Shown one piece after another: positions 1 to 8,700 of a stretch of DNA of 33,062 bases. Source of the stretch: Rhizobiaceae bacterium (GTDB lineage: Bacteria; Pseudomonadota; Alphaproteobacteria; Rhizobiales; Rhizobiaceae); assembly GCA_020628035.1 (NCBI GenBank), contig JAHDFS010000005.1, positions 1 through 33,062 on the forward strand, read 5' to 3'. The translations under genes were made by a program, and so were the position numbers. Within the stretch, counting starts at the first letter, position 1. Each line of letters begins with the position of its first letter. The notes beneath the pieces are model-generated. The model was given only the letters and a program-made list of their open reading frames with translations, ran no database searches and was not told where the DNA came from.

Positions 1-332
1 GCTTGATAGAGCTTTAAACCACCAAAATAACGATCAGGATCAAGCCATTCGGTTTGCAATCCACCCTCGCCTTCAACCGTTGTTAAAATACCGCTGAGCA
101 CAACAATTGCATCAGCGTTTGGCATGTTATCTGCTTGTTTGAGCACCATGCCTCTTTCCAGCTGCGCCATCAGATAAGCACCGGTGATTGGCATGCTCGA
201 TACCCAAAGTACAGAAATTGCTAAAAGCACCAAGCGACGCCGCTTCCACCACACAGCCAAGAGCAAGACCACAATAATTACAAAAAGCGGTGAGACAAGG
301 ATGGGCAGGATTTTGTGTAAGTAGATAGCCAT
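1..332 (-). CDS. DUF218 / YdcF-ElyC-SanA family membrane protein (C-terminus cut by window edge)
   Basis: The first 110 residues of a protein running off the left edge. Two hydrophobic helices (about residues 7-26 and 32-52) flank a WWKRRR basic loop. They are followed by ADAIVVLSGI and DPDRYFGGLKLYQ, the signature opening of the DUF218 fold (ADAIVVLGGG ... R...A..LY). Members such as ElyC, SanA and YdcF sit in the inner membrane and are linked to envelope integrity or peptidoglycan precursor lipid handling, but their chemistry is not settled. The ATG lies 6 bp after the stop of the quinone-reductase gene, so the two are probably co-transcribed. The family call rests on the N-terminal part only. 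Confidence 0.8.
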   Translation of the reverse strand, partial: MAIYLHKILPILVSPLFVIIVVLLLAVWWKRRRLVLLAISVLWVSSMPITGAYLMAQLERGMVLKQADNMPNADAIVVLSGILTTVEGEGGLQTEWLDPDRYFGGLKLYQ

Positions 333-338
333 GGGTGT

Positions 339-1106
339 TTAACTATCCCCATGCCGCACAAAGGCTGAATGACACTTTGCATCGGGTTTGAGGCTGCCAT
401 TGTCATCAAAATCACCATCAGAGTTGAATTGGATGATGCCGCGGGTGTCGAAGTCACGGATGACATTGATCTGATCGTCTAAGATGCCTTTGAGATATCG
501 TTCAAGCTCAATCTTGGCGTCTCCCTCGTGATAGGAGTGCACGCCATGGGCGCAGACGGGTTTCATTGTGGTCATACCCAGATAGCGCAATGTGTGCGCC
601 ATGGGCCATAACAACATTTCAAGATCACCTTCTTTGCCATTGGGCGCGCATTCATATGCGCTGGCGCCTGTATTGACGCAAAACAAGGCGCGTGTGTTCT
701 TAAACCGTCCATTATCATAGCGCTCATCCACTGTGTGCATGGCGCTGCTGGCGAGCACGCGATCGCACCAGCCTTTTAAGATGGCAGGCTCTTTGAACCA
801 CCATATTGGATAGTGAAATATGATGCGGTCAGCCTGGCATACTTTGTCTTGCTCGACGGTAATATCGCTTGCAAAAGTGCCCTTCTCTGCCGCCTCATCT
901 TGCTCTTTGAGCATGTCGAAATGCGCGCCTTCAACGTGGTTTTTAAAATTCGACGCGCGTTCAACAGGATCAAACCCCATATCATAGAGATCTGACCACA
1001 AAACCTTGTGACCCAGTGCTTTGCAAGCCTGAGCGCTTTTGCGCGCCCAGGCATTGGTGAAGGATTTCGGCTCAGGATGGGCGGTAACAATGAGCGTGGT
1101 GGGCAT
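339..1106 (-). CDS. NAD(P)H-dependent quinone oxidoreductase, flavodoxin_2 family
   Basis: A 255-aa flavodoxin-like-fold protein. It opens with TLIVTAHPEPKSFTNA, the phosphate-binding loop of the NQO1/KefF/MdaB group, and carries HYPIWWFKEPAILKGWCDRV near residues 97-116, the classical quinone-reductase motif. Family members are FMN or FAD enzymes that reduce quinones or nitro compounds by two electrons. The reading frame stays open to 1181, but the ATG at 1106 is preferred because an AGGA sits 6 bases upstream and family homology starts there. It is slightly longer than the usual 190-240 aa because of its C-terminal tail. The DUF218 gene follows directly. The true substrate cannot be told from sequence. 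Confidence 0.85.
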   Translation of the reverse strand: MPTTLIVTAHPEPKSFTNAWARKSAQACKALGHKVLWSDLYDMGFDPVERASNFKNHVEGAHFDMLKEQDEAAEKGTFASDITVEQDKVCQADRIIFHYPIWWFKEPAILKGWCDRVLASSAMHTVDERYDNGRFKNTRALFCVNTGASAYECAPNGKEGDLEMLLWPMAHTLRYLGMTTMKPVCAHGVHSYHEGDAKIELERYLKGILDDQINVIRDFDTRGIIQFNSDGDFDDNGSLKPDAKCHSAFVRHGDS

Positions 1107-1225
1107 TTCAATTCCTAGGAAGGTTTCTGGAAAGAGCAATTTGATTTGCCGCACACTAGCATCATTCAAACCACAAAACACCCGCTTAAAACAAGCAGGT
1201 GTTCATGATCTTAATTGAAGTTTTG

Positions 1226-1651
1226 TTAGTTCGCGTTCGCCCGCAATCTGGCAAAATGTTCGTCCCAACCTTTGTCCAGCGCCATGAGAAGCCCGACAGC
1301 GCCCTCGCCGACAGCTTCGGCGATGCCTTCATGTTTCAGTGATAAACGCGTCCCATCGGCGAAAGCTTCAAGCACCCATGTGAGTGTGGTCGAATTACCA
1401 CCAAATGGGCCGACAATAAATGTGGTCACTAATTTATGTGGCGATGACATTTCAATAACCTTGCCGGTTACGATTGGTTTTTGGGTGCCATCGTCAGATG
1501 TCTCAAACAGCTCGTAATCCTCGCCTTCGCACAAATCTGCGCGCGCCGGATGATACCAAGTCCCCAGCTTGTCCTTATCGGTTAAGAAGCTCCAGACCAC
1601 GTCAGGCGTAGCATTGAAGAATACCGTTTTGTTAATAGTTGTTGATGTCAT
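1226..1651 (-). CDS. SRPBCC/AHSA1-domain protein paired with an ArsR regulator
   Basis: A 141-aa START-like (AHSA1) protein. NKTVFFNATPDVVWSFLTD at the N-terminus and GGNSTTLTWVLEAFADGTRLSLKHEG in the middle region are typical of the fold, which forms a hydrophobic ligand cavity. It ends in WDEHFARLRA, the usual last helix. The start at 1651 has GGAAGGAAAG just upstream and lies 1 base after the stop of the ArsR gene, so the two are translationally linked. ArsR-SRPBCC pairs are common in Alphaproteobacteria and are sometimes annotated as activators of Hsp90-type ATPase. No ligand is established, and this protein is probably the effector of the regulator beside it. Confidence 0.85.
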   Translation of the reverse strand: MTSTTINKTVFFNATPDVVWSFLTDKDKLGTWYHPARADLCEGEDYELFETSDDGTQKPIVTGKVIEMSSPHKLVTTFIVGPFGGNSTTLTWVLEAFADGTRLSLKHEGIAEAVGEGAVGLLMALDKGWDEHFARLRANAN

Positions 1652-1652
1652 G

Positions 1653-2030
1653 TTACTTTCCTTCCTTTTGGTTTTTCTGCTCATTTTCAACAGCTTGCAG
1701 CATAGCTGAAAGTTTTTCGTCCCAGAACTGGTTGAAGTAGTTGAGCCAGTCGACCGCTGATTTCAGCCCCAATGGCTCAAGCTTGTTGATGCGCTCGCGC
1801 CCGCTTGTATGAACGGAAATCAAAGCGCCCTCTTCAAGAATATTGAGATGTTTTTTCACCGCCGCGCGTGTGATGTCGAAATGCTCGGACACATCGCCAA
1901 TGGTCATATCCTGCTCAGATAACAGCATTAAAATGCCCCGCCGCGTTGGATCAGATAGAGCGCGAAATGCACCCTGACTTTGCATTAAGTTTGAATTTGA
2001 AAATCTGTCGGTTGAGATGTCATTGATCAT
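1653..2030 (-). CDS. ArsR/SmtB-family winged-helix transcriptional regulator
   Basis: A 125-aa winged-helix regulator. FRALSDPTRRGILMLLSEQ (about residues 23-41) is the conserved ArsR opening, and ISRPAVSQHLKVL is replaced by ITRAAVKKHLNILEEGAL as recognition helix. There is no CxC metal site, so it belongs to the SdpR-like, non-metal ArsR type that travels with SRPBCC genes. It probably represses its own two-gene operon. Two near-identical dyads lie 23-63 bp upstream of the start, as expected for an autoregulator. An internal ATG at codon 16 (1985) is an alternative start; the longer form is kept because the frame is open and the dyads stay outside it. Confidence 0.85.
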   Translation of the reverse strand: MINDISTDRFSNSNLMQSQGAFRALSDPTRRGILMLLSEQDMTIGDVSEHFDITRAAVKKHLNILEEGALISVHTSGRERINKLEPLGLKSAVDWLNYFNQFWDEKLSAMLQAVENEQKNQKEGK

Positions 2031-2052
2031 GTTGCACGTCCAAATCTATATA

Positions 2053-2093
2053 ATACCTTTTGGTTTCATTTCATATATGATACCTTTTGGTAT
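2053..2093 (-). promoter_or_regulatory. Twin dyad operator candidate for the ArsR regulator
   Basis: Two copies of a dyad stand 27 bp apart (start to start): ATACCTTTTGGTTT at 2053-2066 and ATACCTTTTGGTAT at 2080-2093. The second has perfect 5-bp arms (ATACC/GGTAT) around TTTT. The centres are between two and three helical turns apart. They sit just upstream of the ArsR gene, the usual place for a repressor site. Binding itself is inferred. Confidence 0.6.
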
Positions 2094-2254
2094 TATGTCA
2101 AGCAGGGCCGGCAATTTTTCTGATATTTCGTGAAAAACCGAACAATCAGCGCCTTCAAAGCAATGAAATGACAATTTTTTGTAGTTTTTGACCCAGATCA
2201 ACGTGATTGGCGCTGGATATTGGTAATTTTGGCCATAACAGCAAAGGAGACAAT

Positions 2255-2665
2255 ATGTTCAAAAACATCTTGATACCCGTGGACCTTGGCGACATTTCTC
2301 GCGCAACGGACAATTTTAAACGAGCCGCAGAATTAATTGATGATGGGGGCAAAATTACCTTGATCAATGTGGTGGAAGACATTCCAACTTATGTAGAGTT
2401 TGAAATGCCGGAAAATTATGCCGCCAAACATATGGTCACTGCGCAAGATCATCTTGAAAATATCGTCAAAAATGAAGGCATTAAGGCCGGATTTGACGTG
2501 CTACGAGGTCGACCAGGGCCAGCGATTTTAGACTATGCAGAAGAAAATGATATCGATCTGATCATTATGGCATCTCATAAGCCTGAATTGATGGATTACT
2601 TAATTGGATCTACCGCAGCGCGCGTTGTACGGCATGCAAAATGTTCTGTGATGGTCATTCGATAG
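2255..2665 (+). CDS. Universal stress protein, UspA family
   Basis: A 136-aa single-domain Usp. It starts MFKNILIPVDLGDIS and ends with IIMASHKPELMDYLIGSTAA and a VMVIR strand, the standard Usp layout. The G-2X-G-9X-G(S/T) nucleotide motif is only partly kept: the first glycines are replaced (SHKPEL), while the final GS is present. It therefore resembles the alphaproteobacterial SH(R/K)P subgroup, and ATP binding is uncertain. The start at 2255 is set by AAGGAGA 7 bases upstream; an upstream in-frame ATG at 2207 lacks such a site. It stands alone, 105 bp before the GltB-like gene in the same orientation. Confidence 0.9.
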   Translation: MFKNILIPVDLGDISRATDNFKRAAELIDDGGKITLINVVEDIPTYVEFEMPENYAAKHMVTAQDHLENIVKNEGIKAGFDVLRGRPGPAILDYAEENDIDLIIMASHKPELMDYLIGSTAARVVRHAKCSVMVIR

Positions 2666-2770
2666 GCCGAGATCAAGCGAGCCTCACAAAACTTTCATTT
2701 CCAATTGATCTCCCAATGCCTGACACATAAGCTTAGAAAAGCCGTTGAGTCTTAATTGGGAGGTCAAACT

Positions 2771-4297
2771 ATGGACATCATGATGGAAAGCCCGTTTGCG
2801 CTGTTTATTATCAGCGTATTGGACCTGTTATCGACATTATTCGTGGTGTCGCTGGGCGTTGTTTTTGCCATTATCGTGATCATGTTCATTATCGACGTCA
2901 CCCAATCATCAGATGCAGTGCGGCGCAACTATCCGGTTCTTGGTCGCTTTCGTTATCTCTTCTCTGAGCTTGGTGAGTTTTTTCGGCAATATTTCTTTGC
3001 CATGGACCGCGAAGAAATGCCGTTCAACCGTGCTGAACGCGACTGGGTAGACCGTGCAGCAAAGGGTAAGAGCAATACGATTGCCTTTGGTTCCACCAAA
3101 AACCTCACCCCTCCCGGCACATCCATTTTTGTCAATTCACCCTTCCCTGCGCTGGACGAAGAAGCGGATATGATCCAACCGCTTGAGATCGGGCCCTATG
3201 CCAAGCACCCATATAATGCGCCTAGCTTCTTCAATATTTCCGGCATGAGTTATGGCGCATTGTCTGGCCCTGCAGTTCGAGCCCTTTCGCATGGGGCTAA
3301 AATGGCCAATTGCTGGCTCAATACAGGTGAAGGCGGTGTTGCGCCCCATCATCTTGAAAGCGGCGCGGATATTGTTTTCCAGATCGGCACAGCAAAATAT
3401 GGTGTTCGAGACAAAGAAGGCAATCTAAGTGACGAGAAATTGCGCGAAGTTGCCGCGCACCCGCAGATCAAGATGTTTGAACTTAAGATGAGCCAAGGGG
3501 CTAAACCCGGTAAAGGCGGTATTTTGCCCGCTGTGAAAGTCACCGAACAAATTGCAAAAATCCGCGGTATTGAGGAAGGCCAAGCTTCGATCTCACCCAA
3601 TCGCCATCCCGATATCAGCTCGGCCACGGATATGTTGGATGTGATCAACCGTATTCAACGCGTCACCGGCAAACCAGTTGGTTTTAAGGCGGTCATTGGT
3701 GAGTTCTCCTGGATAGAAGATATGTGTGTTGAAATCCATAAGCGCGGGATTGAACATGCGCCTGACTTTTTCACGATTGATTCAGGTGATGGTGGCACGG
3801 GCGCGGCCCCTATGCCGCTGATGGACAATGTCGGACTTACAATTCGCGAATCTTTGCCGGCAGCGGTTGATATTTTATGTAAATATGGACTTCGAGATCG
3901 TATCCGGGTGATTGTTGGTGGTAAATTGATCAATCCATCGGAAGTTGCTTGGGCGATAGCGACAGGCGCTGATTTTGTCACCTCAGCGCGCGGGTTTATG
4001 TTCTCATTGGGATGCATTCAAGCGCTTAAATGCAACAAGAACACCTGCCCTACGGGTATTACAACGCATAATAGACGTTTGCAGCGCGGGCTTGATCCGG
4101 AAGATAAAGCTGTTCGCGTTGCCAATTATCACAAGAACCTGGTGCATGAAGTTGAGATTATCTCTCATTCTTGCGGTGTGGGTCGGCCCCGCTTACTAAC
4201 GCGCAAACATGTGCGCGTGATGCAAGATAACGGCAAGTCGCTGCCGATGAATGAGCTTTATCCAGAGCCTGAAACTAAATCAGAATATATAAGCTGA
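2771..4297 (+). CDS. Membrane-anchored FMN-binding glutamate synthase-domain protein (GltB2-like)
   Basis: A 508-aa protein consisting of a hydrophobic N-terminal anchor (about residues 8-43) and the FMN-binding synthase domain of GOGAT, without the amidotransferase domain. FFNISGMSYGALSGPAVRAL, the QGAKPGKGG loop, ISPNRHPDISS and DSGDGGTGAAP are the family motifs. C415-x5-C421-x4-C426 has the spacing of the [3Fe-4S] cluster ligands of glutamate synthase. The start at 2771 has GGGAGG 7 bases upstream; an in-frame TTG at 2756 would put this site inside the gene. Without a glutaminase domain it cannot be a complete GOGAT. Ammonia-dependent synthase or redox roles are possible, and the physiological reaction is not established. 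Confidence 0.85.
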   Translation: MDIMMESPFALFIISVLDLLSTLFVVSLGVVFAIIVIMFIIDVTQSSDAVRRNYPVLGRFRYLFSELGEFFRQYFFAMDREEMPFNRAERDWVDRAAKGKSNTIAFGSTKNLTPPGTSIFVNSPFPALDEEADMIQPLEIGPYAKHPYNAPSFFNISGMSYGALSGPAVRALSHGAKMANCWLNTGEGGVAPHHLESGADIVFQIGTAKYGVRDKEGNLSDEKLREVAAHPQIKMFELKMSQGAKPGKGGILPAVKVTEQIAKIRGIEEGQASISPNRHPDISSATDMLDVINRIQRVTGKPVGFKAVIGEFSWIEDMCVEIHKRGIEHAPDFFTIDSGDGGTGAAPMPLMDNVGLTIRESLPAAVDILCKYGLRDRIRVIVGGKLINPSEVAWAIATGADFVTSARGFMFSLGCIQALKCNKNTCPTGITTHNRRLQRGLDPEDKAVRVANYHKNLVHEVEIISHSCGVGRPRLLTRKHVRVMQDNGKSLPMNELYPEPETKSEYIS

Positions 4298-4590
4298 TCT
4301 TGCCAGAGGTGTGGCCCAGAGGCGCCAGATTTGTCTTTTTCAAGCCAGATCTGCGCTACAACCGTTAACAATTCCAGGTAGCTTTCCTAGGATATATAAC
4401 ACTTGGCAATGGATACAAATGACTTCACGTTTAAAAAAACTTCGTATTTTCAATCAATTGTGAGCTTATTAATTTGCCATTAATCCTGTTGGCATTCGAG
4501 CACCCCAAATTAACGTAACTTTTGATCATCTTTGACATACTGATCCCAATCGACCCGAAAAAATAACGGGCATTCACAGGGAAGTAAAAA

Positions 4591-4890
4591 ATGATCTATC
4601 ACAAGTCGACAATTGAGCGCATCGCCGATTTCTTCGGACGAATTGGGTCTGGTGAAGACGCAGAAGCAAAGCGCATTGCAAAATTTAATTTGGATCGCCA
4701 ATTTTACCAAAATGGCCATTCCTCAGCACCACGCAACGCAGTTGCTGCACAACAACAGCAGCTTGAAACAGCGTTTCGCAAGCCATCTCGCGAGCATTTT
4801 GAAACATATCTTGCGAACAGAGAAGAGCACGCACCACGCAAAACCAAAACGGTTTTTGTCTCCGGTAGCTCACTCAATGTGGCAGCTTAA
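4591..4890 (+). CDS. Small hypothetical protein
   Basis: A 99-aa soluble, charged protein that I do not recognise. An N-terminal amphipathic stretch (STIERIADFFGRIGSGEDAE) is followed by a Gln/Ala-rich middle and a basic, Thr/Lys-containing tail. It has no signal peptide, membrane segment or cysteine. GGGAAG precedes the ATG by 6-8 bases and a strong intrinsic terminator follows 46 bp after the stop, so it looks like a genuine monocistronic gene. An overlapping +1 frame of similar length (from 4613) is judged a shadow because it has no ribosome site. The 293 bp upstream hold no other gene that I can support. Confidence 0.6.
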   Translation: MIYHKSTIERIADFFGRIGSGEDAEAKRIAKFNLDRQFYQNGHSSAPRNAVAAQQQQLETAFRKPSREHFETYLANREEHAPRKTKTVFVSGSSLNVAA

Positions 4891-4935
4891 TTAAAAACAT
4901 TCTCGCTCCAACTTTATGTTGGTCAAAAAAAGCGC

Positions 4936-4969
4936 AAAAGGCCTGCTGAGCAACCCCGCAGGCCTTTTT
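4936..4969 (+). terminator. Rho-independent terminator
   Basis: An 11-bp perfect stem AAAAGGCCTGC / GCAGGCCTTTT with an 11-base loop, continued by a T run. It lies 46 bp after the stop of the 99-aa gene and could work on both strands because of the A run on the 5' side. Confidence 0.9.
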
Positions 4970-5119
4970 GCTATTTAGATAGACACTAATATCAGTTGAT
5001 AATTTCGCGAATTCCCAATGCTTTTATTGAGACGCTAAGCAATGCCTCTGCATTTTCGACGGTCATTTCACATGCTAATTATTAGTCTCGTGAAATGAAA
5101 ACTGCATGGAAATGGCGCG

Positions 5120-5722
5120 ATGGCGGAAACGGAAAACACCAATCAATTGGGGCAAAGGCTTTATCGATCATTTGAACCGGCTGCTCTTAGATTTAAGATC
5201 ATCGCTCAAATGTTGATTGGATTGGCGGTTTTTATCGCCATCATCCTCAAAGTTATCTTCTTTGTGTTTGAAGCTGAGCCAACAAGTTGGCAGGTATTTG
5301 CACAAATCCACGCGCTCAACCCACTTGAAATCGCAAGTTATGGACTTGGTTTATCCGCTGCACTGGAATTTGGTTATTTGCTGTTCACACCAAGCATAGG
5401 CGTTGCCTTTCGGCCCTTGGTTTTGGGTATTGCGAGCGTCTTATTATTGATTTTTTCATCCCTTGGCGCGCAACCTTATCAGGGCGGAACGGCAGCTACA
5501 TGGGGTTTGGCGCTCATTATTGCCGCCTTGATCATTGCCATGGCCGCTCTTTTGTGGATGCGGAGCTATTTCTTTTCAAATGCCGCACAGGCGCAAACTG
5601 AAAATCAAAGCGAAGCGCAATTGCCTTCCACGCCATCCATGGTTCAACCAACACAGACGAGTTCTTCTAGTTCGTCTGACCCGCAAACAAGCATACCCAG
5701 CATCAATCGTTGGGGCAGCTAG
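5120..5722 (+). CDS. Four-helix membrane protein of unknown function
   Basis: A 200-aa protein not recognised. A hydrophilic N-terminus (about 25 residues) leads to about four hydrophobic helices: near residues 27-50, 70-92, 95-115 and 124-148. A Gln/Ser/Thr-rich tail rich in low-complexity serines (TSSSSSSDPQTS) ends at the C-terminus and is presumably cytoplasmic or periplasmic and disordered. No catalytic motif or cysteine pair is visible. The ribosome site is weak (GGAAATGG). It converges on the oxidoreductase gene, with only 21 bp between the two stops. Confidence 0.6.
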   Translation: MAETENTNQLGQRLYRSFEPAALRFKIIAQMLIGLAVFIAIILKVIFFVFEAEPTSWQVFAQIHALNPLEIASYGLGLSAALEFGYLLFTPSIGVAFRPLVLGIASVLLLIFSSLGAQPYQGGTAATWGLALIIAALIIAMAALLWMRSYFFSNAAQAQTENQSEAQLPSTPSMVQPTQTSSSSSSDPQTSIPSINRWGS

Positions 5723-5743
5723 CGTTAGACTCAATTTAGATTG

Positions 5744-8700
5744 CTACTCAGCCGGCTGAGCGCTTTTGATCTGTGCTTTTCCCGCATCGAGATTTGCGCG
5801 CAATTGTGCCCGATTTACTTCAGCTTCTTCAATCGATTTCAACTTCACATGACCAAATCCACGAATATGCTCGGGCAATTCCAAGAGCGCCAATGCATTT
5901 TTGGTGTTCAGCTGGTCTTTTTTACTTGAAATAACGTCGATATCACCTTGATATTTATCAATTAATTCACGTTCAAGTTTACGTTCAAACGCATAACCAA
6001 ATATATCAAATACGCTGCCGCGCAGGCCCTTCATTTTTGCTAAAACTTTGAACACCGGCAGGATCCAAGGTCCAAATTCACGTTTTTTGATTTTGCCCGT
6101 CACCGGATCTGGTTTGGATAAGAAAGGTGGCGCCATGTGGAAGGTAAGTTTGTAATCCTTATTGCTTCCTGCAAATTGGCGTTCTAATCCTTTAGCAAAA
6201 GCACCATTTGAATATAGTCGCGCAACTTCATATTCATCCTTATAGGCCATGAGTTTGAAGGCATATTTTGCTGCGGCGCGGGTCAATTTATGATCTTTGG
6301 TTGGATCGCTTGCTCGAACTTGCGCCACCATATTGCGATAACGCTTTGCATAGGCTTCATCTTGATAAGCTGTGAGAATATCCGCGCGATGGGCAATCAA
6401 CTCATCCAAAGATTTTTGCTTGGTTTTTGGCTTTTGCGCGCGGTCATAGCCCGCTTCGTTTTCGACCACATCTGGTTCAACCACCCATTGTCGTCCCTTA
6501 TCAAAAGCTTGTTTGTTCAAGTTAATCGCAACACCATTAAGCTCGATCGCGCGTAAGACAGCATCGCGTGAAAGCGGCAGCAAGCCTTTTTGATACGCCA
6601 CACCAACAATAAACATATTGGACGCAATCGCATCACCAAAGAGTTTGAGCGCGAGATCGCTGGAATTCACTTGCGTGAGATTTCCTTCATCAACTGCATC
6701 TTTTAAGCGTTTGTGCATAAGCGTTGATGGCATTTGTAAATCTGGCTGCCTCGTGAAATCACCGGGCATGAATTCATGGGCGTTTACAAGCGCCTTCGTG
6801 GATGGATTGAGCATCCCCAGCACTTTCTCACCTGAGCTTACGATCAGATCACCGCCTAAAAGCAGATCTGCCCCACCTTCGGCAACGCGAATGGTCTTGA
6901 TCTCAGATGGGCTGGCTGCAAGTTTTAAATGGGTCGTAACCGAGCCACCCTTTTGCGCAAGGCCTGCCATATCCACAATGCCACAGCCTTTGTTCTCTAA
7001 ATGCGCGGCCATGCCTAAAACCGCGCCGACAGTCACAATGCCCGTGCCACCAACACCAGTGATAAGCACTGAATATGGTTGATCTAGAGAGACAAGTTGC
7101 GCAGGTTCAGGCAGCAACTTAGTTTTCGTCGCCCTCGCCTCAGCTTTCTTCAGCTTTGCGCCGGTGACAGTCACAAAGCTTGGGCAGAAGCCATCCACGC
7201 AGGTGAAATCCTTGTTACAGCTAAACTGATCGATCTTACGTTTTCGACCAAATTCGGTTTCGACCGGTTGAACAGCGACACAATTGCTGGCGACCCCGCA
7301 ATCGCCGCAGCCTTCGCACACATCTTCATTGATGAAAATATGTTTATCAGCGCCCTTATCGATGGCGCTCATGATACCGCGTTTTCTACGGCGACGTTTT
7401 TCTGATGCACAAGTCTGATCATAAATCAGCGCGGTAACGCCTTTAATCTGCGCCAATTCACGCTGAACAGCATCAAGCTCGTCGCGCGGATAGACTTTGA
7501 CCCCGGCTGGCAAACGTCCTGTGTTAATTCGCGAAAGTTCATCCCCGACAAAGACCAGCTTTTCAACGCCAATGGCTGTGATTTCATTAGCGATGCGATA
7601 GACATCCACTTCACCATCCATGGGTTGACCGCCTGTGAGCGCCACAGCGTCATTATATAAAAGCTTATAGGTAATGGTTGTATTGGACGCGACAGCCGCG
7701 CGCATTGCCAATATGCCGGAATGGTTATAGGTGCCATCGCCCAAATTCTGGAACACATGTTTGGTTTTGGAAAACTTGCTTTCACCAATCCAATTGCTGC
7801 CTTCTGCTCCCATATGTGTATAGGCATTGGTTTGGCGGTCCATAAAGACCACCATCGTGTGGCAACCAATACCCGCATAGGCGCGCGAGCCTTCTGGCAC
7901 TTTGGTGGATGTGTTGTGCGGGCATCCGGCGCAGAAAAACAGGCCGCGTTCAATCGGCAGCGCTGAAATTTCGCGATTACGATATTCCTGTAATTCAGTG
8001 ATCCGGTCCGAAAGCTTCTTATTTCGTTTTGCCGCAACAAGATTGTTGCCGATCACAATGGCGATCTGCACCGGTGATAAATCCATTTCAGACTGAAGTT
8101 GAATATTACCTTTCGCATCCTTTTTGCCTGTGATTTGTGGCCGGATTGGCAAATCGTATAAAATTGTCTTTAACTGATCTTCAATCAGCGCTCGTTTTTC
8201 TTCAACAACGATGATTTGCTCAAGACCTTGCGCAAATTTGCTCACGCCTTCTGGCTCTAATGGCCAGGTGACAGCGACTTTATATATTGCAAGTCCAAGC
8301 TTGTCGGCTTTGGCTTCATCAATTCCCAGAGCTTCTAACGCTTGAAGCGTATCCATATAGGATTTGCCCGTTGTGATAATGCCGATACGGGGATTATCAC
8401 CGCCTTTATAAACGATCTTGTCGAGTTTATTTGCCCGCACATATGCGCGCACAGCATCAAGCTTATATTTATGCAGCGTCTGCTCGCGCATTTGTGGGCT
8501 GTCACCGAGCTGAATGTTCAGCCCTTGGGGTGGCATTTCACATTCAGGCAATACTGGCTCAAACTCGTCATATCTGTGCGTGATAGATGATGTTGATTCG
8601 ACATTGTCTTTGACGCATTTTAGCCCACACCAAACGCCGGCAAATCTCGATAACGCCCATCCATGTAGGCCGTAGTCTAGTATTTCAGCAACGCCCGCCG

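Noticed and set aside
813-995. Open + strand frame inside the quinone-reductase gene
   Set aside because: It lies fully opposite a well-supported gene, has no ribosome site and no recognisable motif.
4613-4894. A second overlapping frame of 93 codons in the region of the 99-aa gene
   Set aside because: It has no ribosome site of its own; the 4591 frame has a better start context and the terminator fits either, so the shorter shadow was dropped.
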